Source of the DNA: Bacteroidota bacterium
GTDB lineage: Bacteria > Bacteroidota > Bacteroidia > Bacteroidales > VadinHA17
Assembly (NCBI GenBank): GCA_015222065.1
Contig: JADFUQ010000055.1
Coordinates: forward strand, 1 to 17,650
Length of the DNA: 17,650 nt
Direction of reading: 5' to 3'
Shown in pieces: positions 7,701 to 15,585 of the stretch. The notes under the pieces are model-generated. The model was not told the DNA's origin and made no database searches. It saw nothing but the letters and a program-made list of their open reading frames with translations. Numbering within the stretch: position 1 is the first letter of the stretch; the number at the start of each line of letters is the position of its first letter. The position numbers and the translations under genes were made by a program.

Positions 7701-8047
7701 CAGTCGGCAGTCCACAGTCGGCAAGAATGTAAATAACAATCAAACAATTATAACACATACTTTTTTACATGATTCAAAATCCTGAAAAGTATAGAGACCG
7801 TCAATAAAGTCCGAAAGCTTTTAGGATGTTTTTAATTTTTTGCTATTTGGTGCTTTAATTCAAAATTTGTTTGACTTTATGGACTGACATTAAATAGTCC
7901 AGTTTTCAGATTGTGGACTGCCGACTTAAAAATGCAAAGTATAATGAGATTAGTATAAAATTTAGATATTTTAGATATTTTAGTCATTTTGAATTTTAGC
8001 CATTTTAGCCATTTTAGGCATTCCAAACTTAAGACACTGAATAGTTA
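7701..8047. repeat. Dispersed non-coding repeat module, copy 2 (upstream of aminotransferase)
   Basis: Same orientation and order as copy 1. CAGTCGGCAGTC is at 7701-7712. About 55 extra bases follow, and the core starts AGAGACCGTC at 7793. The inverted pair GTCAATAAAGTC (7800-7811) / GACTTTATGGAC (7873-7884) pairs at 11 of 12. AATGCAAAGTATAAT is at 7931-7945, then an expanded 9-base tandem repeat, then the conserved tail GCATTCCAAACTTAAG (8019-8034) and ACTGAATAGTTA. It ends about 26 bases before the aminotransferase ATG. The rest of the 568-base gap (7506-8073) holds the possible small ORF and the terminator. Confidence 0.85.
7961..8021. repeat. 9-base tandem repeat (TTTAGNNAT) inside module copy 2
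   Basis: Six units are TTTAGATAT twice (7961-7978), TTTAGTCAT (7979-7987), TTTAGCCAT twice (7995-8012) and TTTAGGCAT (8013-8021), with a degenerate 7-base unit at 7988-7994. The matching place in copy 1 (about 5353-5369) has only about two units. The array lies 52 bases before the aminotransferase ATG and looks like a slippage-prone minisatellite. Confidence 0.8.
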
Positions 8048-8073
8048 CGTTAATATAAAAGCATACGAAAAAT

Positions 8074-9399
8074 ATGAAGAAGAAAACACCAATTGACCAC
8101 GTAATTGTTTCAAGGTTAATAAAAGAAAGTGGCTTACCGGGTTTTGGAGGTGCGACAATTCGTGAGATTGTAAAACTTGTAAATCAGATTGAGAAATCAA
8201 CCGGAGAAAGGTTTATCAGAATGGAGATGGGAGTGCCCGGATTGGAACCGGCTCCTGTGGGTGTGGCAGCAGAGATAGAGGCTCTTAAAAAAGGTGTGGC
8301 TTCAAAATATCCTATGATCGAAGGAGTGAAAGAACTAAAGGAAGAAATGTCCAGGTTTGTAAAATTGTTTGCAAATATTGATGTGGATCCGGAAGGTTGT
8401 ATTCCAACGGTTGGTTCAATGATGGGAGGAATGGCTACTTTTATGGTGGCTAACCGAAATGACCGTACCCGTGAGGGAACCCTGTTTATCGATCCCGGGT
8501 TCCCGGTACAGAAACAACAGATAAAGATATTGGGTCATGATTTTCGCTCGTTTGATGTTTATAATTTTAGGGGGGAAAAGTTAAGAAAAAAGCTGGAGTC
8601 GTATCTGAAAACAGGCAAGGTTTCAACCATTATGTATTCTAACCCTAATAATCCTACCTGGATATGTTTTACTGAAGAGGAATTACAAATTATCGGAGAA
8701 CTTGCTGATAAGTATGATGCTATTGTAGTTGAGGACCTGGCATATTTTGCTATGGATTTCAGACAGGATATGTCAAAACCCGGCGTTCCTCCTTTTCAAC
8801 CCACCGTGGCTAATTACACTGATAATTATCTTTTGCTTATTTCAAGCTCTAAAGTATTTAGCTATGCAGGCCAGAGAATCGGCATGATGATTATCTCCGA
8901 TCACCTTTTCAAACGGAGATACCCTGATCTGAAACGGTACTATAAAACTGATCAGTTTGGTTATTCGATGATATATGGTGCTTTATATGCGCTTTCATCA
9001 GGGGTATCACATTCGGTACAATGGGGACTAAGGGCTATTTTAAAGGAAGCAAATGAAGGCAGATTCAATTTTGTTGAGAGTGTTAAAGAGTATGCTGTTA
9101 GGGCCGGGATAATGAAGAAAATGTTTACTGATAATGGTTTTAAAATTGTTTACGATATGGATGTGGATAAACCTTTGGCAGACGGATTTTATTTTACCTT
9201 TTCATATCCCGGTTTCACCGGAGCAGAGTTGCTGGAAGAATTGCTTTATTATGGTATTAGTGCAATATCACTCGAGATTACCGGTAGTGACAGGATTGAA
9301 GGTGTAAGGGCATGCGTGTCTCAGACAGGTAGCGACCGGTATAATGACCTTGAATACAGGCTTAAATGTTTTAATCAAGATCATAGAAAAGATGGGTGA
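8074..9399 (+). CDS. PLP-dependent aminotransferase, class I/II fold
   Basis: It should move the amino group of an amino acid to a 2-oxoacid acceptor in the cytoplasm, supplying the 2-oxoacid for the downstream ferredoxin oxidoreductase. The 441 residues show the fold-type I pattern: a glycine-rich cofactor loop (VGSMMGG, 113-119), NPNNPTW with N193, D221 and Y224 in VVEDLAYFAMD, the PLP-binding lysine K260 in SSSKVFSYAGQR, and a C-terminal arginine in GVRACVSQ that would hold the substrate carboxylate. The N-terminus has the extended MGVPGLEP region usual in this branch. The ATG at 8074 sits 26 bases after repeat module copy 2. The ferredoxin subunit gene starts 117 bases downstream with its own -7 box. 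Substrate specificity cannot be read from the sequence; branched-chain, aromatic or aspartate/alanine types are all possible. Confidence 0.9.
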   Translation: MKKKTPIDHVIVSRLIKESGLPGFGGATIREIVKLVNQIEKSTGERFIRMEMGVPGLEPAPVGVAAEIEALKKGVASKYPMIEGVKELKEEMSRFVKLFANIDVDPEGCIPTVGSMMGGMATFMVANRNDRTREGTLFIDPGFPVQKQQIKILGHDFRSFDVYNFRGEKLRKKLESYLKTGKVSTIMYSNPNNPTWICFTEEELQIIGELADKYDAIVVEDLAYFAMDFRQDMSKPGVPPFQPTVANYTDNYLLLISSSKVFSYAGQRIGMMIISDHLFKRRYPDLKRYYKTDQFGYSMIYGALYALSSGVSHSVQWGLRAILKEANEGRFNFVESVKEYAVRAGIMKKMFTDNGFKIVYDMDVDKPLADGFYFTFSYPGFTGAELLEELLYYGISAISLEITGSDRIEGVRACVSQTGSDRYNDLEYRLKCFNQDHRKDG

Positions 9400-9479
9400 A
9401 CCAGTAACCAGAATAGCCAGTCTGTTTTTTAACAGCGAAGTGAGTGACATTTATCATATGGTGTTTTTAAGGTTATTTT

Positions 9480-9487
9480 TATCTTTG
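9480..9487 (+). promoter_or_regulatory. Bacteroidota -7 box before the 2-oxoacid oxidoreductase operon
   Basis: TATCTTTG matches TAnnTTTG exactly and ends 29 bases before the ATG of the ferredoxin subunit at 9517. The expected -33 position (about 9456-9463) has only a weak TATGGTG word. The box would let the oxidoreductase genes be transcribed apart from the aminotransferase. Confidence 0.5.
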
Positions 9488-9516
9488 AGATCTTACAAAA
9501 AAAACATAATCATAAA

Positions 9517-9744
9517 ATGGCAAAAATAAAAGGTGCAATTGTAGTTGATATTGACAGATGTAAAGGATGTGAACTATGTATTACTGCATGTCCGACTGAA
9601 GTTATTTCCCTTTCCGATAACGTAAATGATAAAGGTTATCATTATGCCTATATGAAGAATCCGGATGTTTGCACCGGATGTACTAATTGTGCCATTGTAT
9701 GTCCTGACGGCGTAATTACTGTTTACAGAAAAAAGGTTTCATAG
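9517..9744 (+). CDS. korD: 2-oxoacid:ferredoxin oxidoreductase, delta (ferredoxin-like) subunit
   Basis: The 75-residue protein is a 2[4Fe-4S] ferredoxin domain with C15-x2-C18-x2-C21-x3-C25-P and C52-x2-C55-x2-C58-x3-C62-P, the complete ligand set for two cubane clusters. It passes electrons from the thiamine-pyrophosphate centre of the oxidoreductase to external ferredoxin. It is the first gene of a D-A-B-C operon; the alpha subunit starts 57 bases downstream. A free ferredoxin is the only real alternative, and the gene order argues against that. Confidence 0.9.
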   Translation: MAKIKGAIVVDIDRCKGCELCITACPTEVISLSDNVNDKGYHYAYMKNPDVCTGCTNCAIVCPDGVITVYRKKVS

Positions 9745-9801
9745 AAAAGGCAAGGTTTAAAAAGTAGAAAAAATATATAAACAAATAATATTCCTTAAAG
9801 A

Positions 9802-10869
9802 ATGGAAGAATATGTTTTAATGAAAGGAAATGAGGCAATAGCTGAAGCAGCTATTCGTGCGGGAACTGACGGTTATTTTGGGTATCCTATTACTCCCCAA
9901 TCGGAAGTAATTGAATATCTTGCTGCTGCCAAGCCTCATGAAAGAACAGGAATGGTCATGCTTCAGGCTGAAAGTGAGGTTGCTGCTATCAATATGCTAT
10001 ATGGAGGTGCAGGTGCCGGCAAAAAAGTTATGACATCCTCATCCAGTCCCGGAATAAGCCTGATGCAAGAGGGAATAAGCTATATAGCAGGTTCTGAATT
10101 ACCATGCCTTCTTGTGAATGTGGTTCGTGGCGGACCCGGACTGGGTACTATTCAGCCATCGCAATCGGATTATTTCCAGGCAACAAAAGGAGGGGGGCAT
10201 GGAGATTATAATCTGATAGTTCTGGCTCCTGCTTCAGTTCAGGAAATGGCCGATTTTGTTAGTCTTGGGTATGACCTGGCTTTTAAGTACCGGAATCCGG
10301 CTATGATCCTATCCGATGGTGCTATTGGACAGATGATGGAAAAAGTAAAGTTCAAACCACAACAACCAAGGAGTAAAAAATCACCCGACTGGGCAACAAC
10401 AGGAAAAACACCCGACAGGGAAAGAAATATAATTACTTCATTGGATCTGGATCCTGCCAGGCAGGAGAGGTTTAATGAAAAGTTGCAGGCTAAATACAAG
10501 GAGATCCGCGAGAAGGAAGTGAGATATGAGAAAATACAGTGTGATGATGCCGAATATCTTTTTGTCGCTTACGGAACAAGTTCACGAATATGCCAGAAAT
10601 CAATGCAGATGGCAAGAGAAGAAGGAATAAAGGTTGGTTTATTAAGACCAATAACTTTATGGCCTTTTCCATATAATGAAATCAGAATGATGTCAGGACA
10701 ATTGAAGGGTATTCTATCTGTAGAGATGAGTGCAGGGCAGATGATTGAAGATGTTAAGCTTGCAGTAGAGGGAAAAGTTAAGGTGAAACATTATGGCAGG
10801 ATGGGAGGTATTATTCCCACTCCTGATGAAATTGTTAAAAATTTGAAACAAAAAATAATAGGAGGTTAA
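9802..10869 (+). CDS. korA: 2-oxoacid:ferredoxin oxidoreductase, alpha subunit (KorA/VorB type)
   Basis: This subunit of the cytoplasmic enzyme works in: 2-oxoacid + CoA + oxidised ferredoxin -> acyl-CoA + CO2 + reduced ferredoxin. The 355-residue length and the N-terminus (LMKGNEAIAEAAIRAG, then YPITPQSE at 28-35) are those of the stand-alone alpha subunit, with the pyrimidine-binding domain first and the transketolase C-terminal-like domain II after about residue 240 (EYLFVAYGTSS). The closest named group I recognise is the branched-chain type, often called VorB; 2-oxoglutarate (Kor) is the alternative. Its last codons contain the GGAGG that serves as ribosome binding site of the beta subunit four bases downstream, so the two are tightly coupled. 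Confidence 0.92.
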   Translation: MEEYVLMKGNEAIAEAAIRAGTDGYFGYPITPQSEVIEYLAAAKPHERTGMVMLQAESEVAAINMLYGGAGAGKKVMTSSSSPGISLMQEGISYIAGSELPCLLVNVVRGGPGLGTIQPSQSDYFQATKGGGHGDYNLIVLAPASVQEMADFVSLGYDLAFKYRNPAMILSDGAIGQMMEKVKFKPQQPRSKKSPDWATTGKTPDRERNIITSLDLDPARQERFNEKLQAKYKEIREKEVRYEKIQCDDAEYLFVAYGTSSRICQKSMQMAREEGIKVGLLRPITLWPFPYNEIRMMSGQLKGILSVEMSAGQMIEDVKLAVEGKVKVKHYGRMGGIIPTPDEIVKNLKQKIIGG

Positions 10870-10873
10870 GGAC

Positions 10874-11656
10874 ATGGCTGATGATACTATTTCAACTAAA
10901 GAATTGATCAAAGAAGAAAACCTTGTTTATAAAAAAAGCAAGATTCTTACGGATAATGAGTTTCATTATTGTCCGGGCTGTGGTCATACTACAACACACA
11001 GAATTATTGCAGAGATAATTGAAGAGATGGATATACAATCTAAAACTATTGGTATTGCTCCTGTAGGCTGTTCAGTGTTTATGTATAATTATATGGATAT
11101 TGATATGCAGGAGGCTGCACATGGCCGTGCCCCTGCTCTTGCAACAGCCATTAAACGTCTGCTTCCGGAAAAGTATGTTTTTACTTATCAGGGAGACGGT
11201 GACCTTGCTGCCATTGGTACCGCCGAGACAATACATGCCTGTAACCGTGGTGAGAATATTACGATGATATTCATCAATAATGGAATTTACGGGATGACAG
11301 GCGGACAGATGGCCCCTACAACTCTGGTAGGTATGAAATCGTCAACAACACCATATGGACGTGAAGTATCCCTGATGGGAAATCCGATTAAAATGACCGA
11401 CATTGTTGTAAATCTGCCGGGTACCTATTTTGTTTCAAGGCAATCAGTACACACCCCCGGAAATGTAAGAAAAACCAAAAAGGCAATAAGAAAAGCATTT
11501 GAATATCAGGCTCTTAATAAAGGAACTTGCTTTGTAGAGGTGGTTTCTAATTGCCCCTCAGGCTGGAAAATGACACCTGTGGAATCAAATAAATGGATGG
11601 CTGAAAATATGCTGCCTTTTTATCCTCTGGGTGATTTAAAAGTTCCTGAAGAATAG
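10874..11656 (+). CDS. korB: 2-oxoacid:ferredoxin oxidoreductase, beta (TPP-binding) subunit
   Basis: This catalytic subunit binds thiamine pyrophosphate and, with the delta subunit, handles the electrons. In 260 residues it shows CPGCGH (33-38); C66 in VGCS; the TPP/Mg motif starting GDGDLAAIG at 107 and ending at NN (135-136) in INNGIYGMTGGQ. These are the standard beta-subunit features and all are present. The ATG at 10874 has a good Shine-Dalgarno sequence (GGAGG, 10861-10865) inside the end of korA. This is unusual here, since most genes in the window lack one. The gamma subunit follows after 30 bases. The substrate cannot be decided from this subunit. Confidence 0.93.
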   Translation: MADDTISTKELIKEENLVYKKSKILTDNEFHYCPGCGHTTTHRIIAEIIEEMDIQSKTIGIAPVGCSVFMYNYMDIDMQEAAHGRAPALATAIKRLLPEKYVFTYQGDGDLAAIGTAETIHACNRGENITMIFINNGIYGMTGGQMAPTTLVGMKSSTTPYGREVSLMGNPIKMTDIVVNLPGTYFVSRQSVHTPGNVRKTKKAIRKAFEYQALNKGTCFVEVVSNCPSGWKMTPVESNKWMAENMLPFYPLGDLKVPEE

Positions 11657-11686
11657 GATTAATCATTAATAAAAAACAAATAAATC

Positions 11687-12241
11687 ATGACTGAAGAGAT
11701 CATCATTGCAGGTTTTGGCGGACAGGGTGTTTTATCCATGGGTAAGATACTTTGTTATTCAGGTGTAATGGAAGGACAGGAAGTGAGTTGGATGCCTTCA
11801 TACGGGCCCGAGATGAGAGGAGGAACAGCTAATGTTACAGTAATTCTGAGCGATGAAAGAATAAGTTCTCCCATTATAAATTCATACGATACTGCTATTA
11901 TACTAAATCAGCAATCAATGGACAAATTTGAACCTGCTGTTAAGCCGGGTGGCTTGCTTGTATATGACGGAAACGGGATAACACGCCATCCCGAAAGAAA
12001 AGATATTAATATTTACAGAATAGATGCCGCCGAGGAGGCAACAAAGATGGAATCCACTAAAACTTTTAATATGATTGTGCTGGGTGGTTACCTTAAAGTT
12101 AAGAAGCTTTTTAAATTGGAAAGTGTCATTAAAGGTCTCAAGAAATCACTTCCTGAACGTTACCATCACCTGATACCCGTTAACGAAAAAGCTATCCACA
12201 GGGGAATGGAAATCATTAAAGAGGTGGCAACTGTAAATTAA
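11687..12241 (+). CDS. korC: 2-oxoacid:ferredoxin oxidoreductase, gamma subunit
   Basis: The 184-residue gamma subunit is the CoA-access domain of the complex. It begins with the family motif GFGGQG (9-14), followed by SYGPEMRGGTAN (38-49), both diagnostic of the pyruvate/2-oxoacid ferredoxin oxidoreductase gamma family. It is last in the D-A-B-C operon, 30 bases after korB. A GC-rich hairpin (12256-12282) 14 bases after its stop codon may end the transcript. It is convergent with the LolA-like gene. Confidence 0.92.
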   Translation: MTEEIIIAGFGGQGVLSMGKILCYSGVMEGQEVSWMPSYGPEMRGGTANVTVILSDERISSPIINSYDTAIILNQQSMDKFEPAVKPGGLLVYDGNGITRHPERKDINIYRIDAAEEATKMESTKTFNMIVLGGYLKVKKLFKLESVIKGLKKSLPERYHHLIPVNEKAIHRGMEIIKEVATVN

Positions 12242-12255
12242 ATCCCAACTCCCCT

Positions 12256-12282
12256 CGGAGTCCGGCTTCAGTTCGGGCTCCG
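12256..12282. terminator. GC-rich hairpin between convergent korC and the LolA-like gene
   Basis: CGGAGTCCG (12256-12264) pairs with CGGGCTCCG (12274-12282) over 9 pairs with one T.G, around a 9-base loop. No T-run follows on either strand (AAAAAA at 12291-12296 would read as T-run before the stem on the - strand). It may stop or stabilise the korC transcript, or be another dispersed palindrome. Confidence 0.45.
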
Positions 12283-12326
12283 GGTTGCTGAAAAAACACT
12301 GTCTTTCCAGTCCATATATCGATATC

Positions 12327-13061
12327 CTACTTCCTTAAAGCCGCTTTTGTAAAGATATATTCCGGAATTTCTTTATCAAATTCAATTTCATCAATGATAA
12401 ATTCTGTTCCGTCACCTTTTTTAAGCATATCTTTAAAAACAATTTTCTTTGGATACCAGCGATTACCAATTTTTGTGATATCAAAAAGTTCCATTCTTTT
12501 TAATAGCTTTCCGCTTTTTGCATACAGCTCTTCTTTTAATGGAATATAGCGAACTTTATCCACCCAAACTTTACGGATTTGATAATTTACTTCAGCAGTT
12601 TTTGCCTGTAGTTCTACAATCCAGCAATCTCGTTCATTAACAATTTCAGAGCCAATTACTCCTGCATCATAATCTTCAAGCAATTTAACGTTATCCATCA
12701 TATCTTCATAAGAAAGATCAGATCCCATTAATGATTGTTTGAGCATATGTCCTGAAATCTGGATTGTTCTGTCAGAACCGGGTGAATATATCCAAAGCTT
12801 ATCTTCCAGCTTAAGCATCTTGGTGCCTTTTTCCCGAGCAGGAGCAAGGTATTCGGTGAATGATTTTTCATCACCCATTCCCCATGATTTTGCTTCTATT
12901 GTTCGTGTTTGGCGCGCTCCATGAATTAACATTTTAGAGGTAGAAATGGTGCTTTTTGAAGCCATGTTTTTATCAATTTTTTCCAGGATTTCTTTTCCTG
13001 TTGGTTCCTGTGCCCAGATTATTGTTGGGATGAGGAACAGTATTATAGCTAATCGTTTCAT
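12327..13061 (-). CDS. LolA-like periplasmic outer membrane lipoprotein-sorting protein
   Basis: The ATG at 13061 gives a 244-residue protein with a signal peptide MKRLAIILFLIPTIIWAQ (cleavage near residue 18). An ATG seven codons upstream (13082) lies inside a repeat arm and would put the signal core too deep. The mature part has the LolA-like/COG2834 pattern: MLIHGARQTRTIEAKSW, then FTEYLAPAREKGTKMLKL, LWIYSPGSDRTIQISG, SYEDMMDN, and strands ending in WYPKKIVFKD. These form an open beta-barrel that shelters a lipid or lipoprotein acyl chain. It is the last gene of the transporter operon on this strand, 68 bases after the permease, with a palindrome in between. It most likely carries hydrophobic cargo across the periplasm between the ABC permeases and the outer-membrane barrel. 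Cargo unknown. Confidence 0.85.
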   Translation of the reverse strand: MKRLAIILFLIPTIIWAQEPTGKEILEKIDKNMASKSTISTSKMLIHGARQTRTIEAKSWGMGDEKSFTEYLAPAREKGTKMLKLEDKLWIYSPGSDRTIQISGHMLKQSLMGSDLSYEDMMDNVKLLEDYDAGVIGSEIVNERDCWIVELQAKTAEVNYQIRKVWVDKVRYIPLKEELYAKSGKLLKRMELFDITKIGNRWYPKKIVFKDMLKKGDGTEFIIDEIEFDKEIPEYIFTKAALRK

Positions 13062-13076
13062 ATTTTTATTTTTAGT

Positions 13077-13121
13077 CGTCATTGCGATTCCGACGTTTCG
13101 TTCTTCGTCCTCGCAATGACG
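13077..13121. repeat. Palindromic repeat CGTCATTGCGA ... TCGCAATGACG
   Basis: The arms CGTCATTGCGA (13077-13087) and TCGCAATGACG (13111-13121) are perfect 11-base reverse complements around 23 bases. The CATTGCGA word recurs as short palindromic repeats in many bacterial genomes. It fills the space between the permease stop (13129) and the LolA-like start (13061) within the operon, where it could form a hairpin in the mRNA and alter expression of the last gene. Confidence 0.8.
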
Positions 13122-13128
13122 TGATTTA

Positions 13129-14403
13129 TTATGTTTCTAATTCTTTAAACAATTGTGCTGTTTTGCGTTTATAGATTCCAATACCCGAAAGCATGGTTCC
13201 TAGAGTTACAGAGAACAAGCCAGGAATAAATCCTATGTAATATGCCGGAGTTGTAATATGTGCCCTGAAAACACTCGGCATCATCATTTTGGAATTTTTC
13301 ATTATGTCTCCTACATTAATTCCTGCTTCTTGTAACCAGTATGAAAAACCAAGTCCTACTAAGGTACCCAAAAATGATCCTACAATTCCAATTAATATAG
13401 CTTCATAGATCATTGATCGGTAAATGTGTCCTTTTTCTTCACCAATTGCCAGACGAACACCTACCTCACCGTATCGTCTTAATCCTCCAATTAATCCGGT
13501 ATTCCACAATACAATAGACATAGCAAGTATAAAAACGGTTACAATAATGCCAACAAAACTATCTACATAATCAAAGTATCCGGACATAATAGAATCATTT
13601 TTTAACCTGGTCATTACAGGAGAAAATTCGTCATTAGGATCTGAGTACTTATCATTGAAAGTATTTTCAACATTCATAGCTTTTATATCATCATAATTAG
13701 GTGAATCCAGGAAACCGAGAATTTCACCACATACATTGTTCATATCCATTGCATTTTGAATTCCGGAGATGTCAGCAATCATTCCACTTCTGTCCATCAT
13801 TTGAACACCAAATTCAATTGTACCGGCAATAGTAAAATTTTGAATTGACATGCCGCCATACATTGTTGAAGTTATTAGTGTAACAGTTCCTCCGGGTTCA
13901 ACCTCCAGTTTATCGGCAAATTCATCACTTATTAACACTTCATTTGGCTCTTCCGGTAAACGTCCTTTTCTTAACGATTTTCTTATGTTTATTCTGTCAA
14001 TTTCCTTACTATTTTCAGATATGAGATCAACAGCTATTCCGGCTACTATGCCTTGCTTTTTAGTTTCTCCGTTTTCGTCAGGAGAATCTAATAAACCACC
14101 GAAGTTTATTCGTTGAACAAATTCCATGGTTGGGTAGTCTTTCTGCAGGTTACTTATTAAGTCATTTACTTCTAATAGTGCAAGATCATTGGGTACTTGA
14201 TTTTTATTTTCAGCATAGGCGCGTGTCATTATTTTTACATGGCCTGAAGTATATTTTGCTGAAAATTCAATCATGTCACCCAAAATACCTGTAATATAAC
14301 AATGCAAAAATACAGTAAGTGTAACTCCTGCAGTAACGACCAGAATGGGTAGTAAACTACGATTCCGGTCTCTTAATAATCCTTTAAATAAAAAACGTAT
14401 CAT
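13129..14403 (-). CDS. ABC transporter permease, FtsX/MacB-LolC type (second of two)
   Basis: The 424-residue inner-membrane protein has the family layout. TM1 follows a basic N-terminus (about 17-41), then a large periplasmic domain (about 45-275), then three TMs (about 280-305, 330-357, 390-412) forming the FtsX domain. Cytoplasmic coupling residues such as LRRYGEVGVRLAIGEEKGH lie after TM2. Its ATG overlaps the stop codon of the preceding permease (ATGA, 14400-14403), which implies translational coupling and probably a heterodimer with it. The ATPase gene is two genes upstream. MacB-, LolCE- and FtsX-like exporters share this layout; the LolA-like and barrel partners favour a Lol-like or lipid role. 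Confidence 0.9.
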   Translation of the reverse strand: MIRFLFKGLLRDRNRSLLPILVVTAGVTLTVFLHCYITGILGDMIEFSAKYTSGHVKIMTRAYAENKNQVPNDLALLEVNDLISNLQKDYPTMEFVQRINFGGLLDSPDENGETKKQGIVAGIAVDLISENSKEIDRINIRKSLRKGRLPEEPNEVLISDEFADKLEVEPGGTVTLITSTMYGGMSIQNFTIAGTIEFGVQMMDRSGMIADISGIQNAMDMNNVCGEILGFLDSPNYDDIKAMNVENTFNDKYSDPNDEFSPVMTRLKNDSIMSGYFDYVDSFVGIIVTVFILAMSIVLWNTGLIGGLRRYGEVGVRLAIGEEKGHIYRSMIYEAILIGIVGSFLGTLVGLGFSYWLQEAGINVGDIMKNSKMMMPSVFRAHITTPAYYIGFIPGLFSVTLGTMLSGIGIYKRKTAQLFKELET

Positions 14404-15572
14404 TGTATTTTTCCTTTTATAGCGTCAGTAGGTTTCATTTTAGAAATTTTACGGGCTGGCAGATAACTAACAATCAAAGTAATTATAAAAACAAGTAATG
14501 AAGTTCCAATGATTAAGCCAGCTCCATAAACCGGATAAATCGTTTCTGCTATGGCAATACCCATATCATCCGATCCGGCTGGCATGGACATTCCTACAGA
14601 CATTAACCAGATAAGTAGTGGTGTTCCAAAAATTGCAATGAATATAACTGCTAAAATAGCATGCATTGCTCCTTCAACCGTAAAAAGACTAACAACCTGC
14701 CTGCGGGTCATTCCCATGGCAATATAAGTTCCAATTTCTTTTTGTCTTCTGAAAATGGATAGCACTTGTGTGTCAAAAATTGCTAACATTGCTAAAAGCA
14801 TTAGAATAACATACATAAAAGATCCTCCCACTTTTTTCATTTTCATCATCTCATTCATTTCAGTCATTAAGAAATCAAAGTCTTTATATTCCCATCCTGA
14901 AACAGTTTCATTCATTTCGAAATCCTCACCAATGATAAACATAGTAGCTTCATCAGGTGCCTGCATCATTTCCTGGACCTTTTTAATATGTATATACATT
15001 TGTCCGGCATCTACACTAGGAACATTGCAATTAAAAACCTTTACAACTTTCACTTCGGCTGCATCAAAAGTTCCATTTACATCTCTCCATCTAATTGTTG
15101 TTATATCGCCTTCTTGCAGTTTACAGTTTTTTGCCATTCTTCTACCAATAACAACAGGTATTTCTTCCGATTCTGTGTTCAGATCAGTACCTGGTATTGC
15201 AACTACTTTTTGATCGGGATTTATTCCTTTCAGTAGCATACTTTGAATTCTACCATCGGGATACACGCTGCCCTGCGTAATTAATACAGGCGTTATAATT
15301 CCATCTGTTGTGGCTTTATTTAATGCTTCAGGTATTTTTGCATGACTTTCCTCTAAGGTGAAGAAATCATAAGGATCGTAATTTTGGTGCCAGTATTGGC
15401 CATTTCCAACCTCCCATGCTTGCATATCTTTATTTGCCTGTTGATTCCATCCGTCAAGAAGTCCATAATGCCAGATCATCATGAACAGGACAAATGCCAA
15501 TACGATTACATTGAGCCAGGTTCGTAAGCCTGCACCAACCAGGTTTCGCCAGGCTAATTTTAGTGATAACAT
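14400..15572 (-). CDS. ABC transporter permease, FtsX/MacB-LolC type (first of two)
   Basis: The 390-residue inner-membrane protein starts MLSLKLAWRNL, the usual amphipathic coupling helix. It has TM1 (about 17-40), a periplasmic domain (about 45-250), and three C-terminal TMs (about 255-278, 300-325, 348-378) with the FtsX-typical FRRQKEIGTYIAMGMTRRQ loop and the end PARKISKMKPTDAIKG. A strong Shine-Dalgarno AAGGAGG (complement of 15581-15587) overlaps the stop codon of the ATPase gene, so the two are coupled. It overlaps the next permease by 4 bases. The two permeases differ enough in sequence to form a heterodimer like LolC/LolE. Confidence 0.9.
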   Translation of the reverse strand: MLSLKLAWRNLVGAGLRTWLNVIVLAFVLFMMIWHYGLLDGWNQQANKDMQAWEVGNGQYWHQNYDPYDFFTLEESHAKIPEALNKATTDGIITPVLITQGSVYPDGRIQSMLLKGINPDQKVVAIPGTDLNTESEEIPVVIGRRMAKNCKLQEGDITTIRWRDVNGTFDAAEVKVVKVFNCNVPSVDAGQMYIHIKKVQEMMQAPDEATMFIIGEDFEMNETVSGWEYKDFDFLMTEMNEMMKMKKVGGSFMYVILMLLAMLAIFDTQVLSIFRRQKEIGTYIAMGMTRRQVVSLFTVEGAMHAILAVIFIAIFGTPLLIWLMSVGMSMPAGSDDMGIAIAETIYPVYGAGLIIGTSLLVFIITLIVSYLPARKISKMKPTDAIKGKIQ

Positions 15573-15585
15573 AATTTTGTCCTCC

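Noticed and set aside
9421..9435. CTGTT-TTTT-AACAG as a Rex operator before korD
   Set aside because: The half-site spacing (4 bases) does not fit known Rex sites such as TTGTTAA-N4-TTAACAA, and the stem is only 5 pairs.
14755..15213. 152-codon open frame on the + strand within the first permease gene
   Set aside because: It lies wholly antisense to a clear FtsX-type permease, has no recognisable motif and is serine/isoleucine-rich as expected of a shadow frame.
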